Positions 63,111-64,000 of a DNA stretch of 64,000 nt are shown here, in pieces. The stretch comes from Thermoplasmata archaeon (GTDB lineage Archaea > Thermoplasmatota > Thermoplasmata > Thermoplasmatales > Thermoplasmataceae). Position 1 is the stretch's first letter. The number at the start of each line of letters is the position of its first letter. Under the pieces are notes generated by a model that did not search any database, was not told the DNA's origin, and saw nothing but the letters and a program-made list of their open reading frames with translations. The position numbers and the translations under genes are program-made. Where the stretch lies: contig JAJYRA010000029.1 of assembly GCA_021794355.1 (NCBI GenBank), forward strand, positions 42,496 through 106,495, read 5' to 3'.

Positions 63111-63827
63111 TTACACCACATCCTTAAAAGCAAATTCAACCTGTACGGATACAGGTTTGGAGAGACCAAGAATCTCAGCATTTATAGTTGTGTAGTATGT
63201 GTCTCCTGGATGGGGGAAAGGTAAATAACCACTAATAATTCCTGAATCCCTAAGTGAACTCTTCACAGAAAAGTTGAAAAGCGATCCTGAACTGGCTTTT
63301 GCATGATTCTCTATGTCATATTCGGCACTCCATGAAGAATTCCCGGAGAAACATGGACGTGTAGGTGCCGTTTTGCTATACGACGTATTTGTCATCATTG
63401 CAGTTCTAGGGAAGTAATAAAAAGCGGTGAATGGCGAGCAATCAAATCCCGGAGAGCTCAGGTTCTGCGTCAACATCAGACCGGAAGGGTGAAGATTAGA
63501 AGGCAAGCTTCCTGTCATATTGATAAGAATAAAGAACATTACTATCCCACTCCCACAATATTTCTCAAATCCCCAAGCGGTTAAGGATAATGATGAATTT
63601 GGATATCCTTTCTCTCCAATTGATGCTGATGCCGTGACGTTGTGGATCCACAGAGGCAAAGTTTGGTTGTAGAAGTTGGCATCACACGCATAGAATTTTT
63701 TTCCATCACTTACTGAAATTGCAGGTTCCCTTGACGGAAAGAATTCAAGGAAAGAAACTGGAACTGCAATTATAAGGACTATAAAAATTGAAAATAATAT
63801 CATCTTCTTGTTTCTATTCTCAATCAT
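63111..63827 (-). CDS. Exported hypothetical protein, 238 aa
   Basis: Not recognised. A basic start (MIENRNKKM) precedes one membrane helix (residues 9-27), then an exported domain with six cysteines and several N-x-S/T sites. It ends 2 nt before the Hint-tailed surface protein gene, so the two are co-transcribed and probably act together at the cell surface. Confidence 0.75.
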   Translation of the reverse strand: MIENRNKKMILFSIFIVLIIAVPVSFLEFFPSREPAISVSDGKKFYACDANFYNQTLPLWIHNVTASASIGEKGYPNSSLSLTAWGFEKYCGSGIVMFFILINMTGSLPSNLHPSGLMLTQNLSSPGFDCSPFTAFYYFPRTAMMTNTSYSKTAPTRPCFSGNSSWSAEYDIENHAKASSGSLFNFSVKSSLRDSGIISGYLPFPHPGDTYYTTINAEILGLSKPVSVQVEFAFKDVV

Positions 63828-63905
63828 GCAATAATAGTCAAATATAAATCGTATTTTAATGTTTCGATTGGGTGTAACTGGTCAGTCTTGAGTGCATGAA
63901 ACTTA

Positions 63906-64000
63906 TTATCCTGGTTTTGGATTCTTGCCCTTTCTCACTATGACCTTTGGTGTATCCTTTATGAAACTGTTTTTCCTGAGCTTTGATGTGTAATATATGG
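63906..64000 (-). CDS. Partial CDS, C-terminal end of unknown protein
   Basis: A minus-strand frame open from the window edge to a TAA at 63906-63908, encoding about 30 basic residues ending KVIVRKGKNPKPG. It is probably the end of a gene beyond the window. Family not identifiable from this fragment. Confidence 0.4.
   Translation of the reverse strand, partial: IYYTSKLRKNSFIKDTPKVIVRKGKNPKPG

Overview
The window is archaeal chromosomal DNA, AT-rich and gene-dense, with a gene set that fits an acidophilic member of the Thermoplasmata (order Thermoplasmatales, Ferroplasma/Cuniculiplasma-like). The evidence is Orc1/Cdc6, MCM, aIF5A with agmatinase, L10e, an L18e-L13-S9-RpoN ribosomal operon, a thermopsin-like giant acid protease, a Rieske/cytochrome b pair, a Ta0938-like protein, and promoters whose TATA boxes lie about 25 nt from the start codon (leaderless genes). 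The species is an inference; no rRNA is present.

Layout. 1-4 kb: a VapBC-like toxin-antitoxin pair, tRNA-Pro(CGG), a membrane protein, and the coupled aIF5A/agmatinase genes. 4-9.3 kb: a 1578-residue thermopsin-like surface protein and a small membrane protein. 10-20 kb: housekeeping genes (L10e, MFS, an AlaX homologue without zinc ligands, FolC, Orc1/Cdc6, UPF0173 hydrolase, LysE-like exporter, PdxS, DUF92). 20-24 kb: a Rieske-cytochrome b-crotonase operon and a MazG-like protein. 24-29.4 kb: three tandem near-identical ABC-2-permease-like paralogues with varying ectodomains. 29.7-32 kb: a Phe/Tyr operon (chorismate mutase, prephenate dehydrogenase, DAHP synthase). 32-37 kb: DUF202, a coiled-coil locus, a class V aminotransferase, and a heme-oxygenase-fold/Ta0938-like pair.

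37.2-41.3 kb is an accessory island: integrase C-terminal fragments, a replication-protein-like tail, small ORFs, a truncated DNA methylase and a 312-bp inverted-repeat element, ending next to tRNA-Pro(GGG). 41.4-44.4 kb is the ribosomal/RNA polymerase operon with TrmJ-like and FKBP genes. 44.4-47 kb holds pyruvate kinase and a divergent HTH_10 regulator. 47-53.7 kb is a complete trp operon (trpB-A-D-F-E-G-C plus a second DAHP synthase) behind one leaderless promoter. 53.8-57 kb holds a methyltransferase, DUF424 and MCM; 57-60 kb holds a thiamine-binding-like protein, a hydroxyacid dehydrogenase and a DEAD-box helicase. 60.6-63.8 kb encodes two exported proteins, one ending in a divergent Hint (intein/hedgehog-type) domain.

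How the genes work together. The two aromatic operons each carry their own DAHP synthase, so flux can be set separately for Phe/Tyr and Trp. aIF5A needs hypusination from agmatine-derived polyamine, which explains the neighbouring agmatinase. Replication genes (Orc1/Cdc6 and MCM) are present but not adjacent. The most unusual items are the Hint-tailed surface protein, the three mosaic permease paralogues, a family of short inverted-repeat elements (one copy with an exact 8-bp target duplication), the zinc-ligand-free AlaX homologue, and a probable CUG start for trpF.
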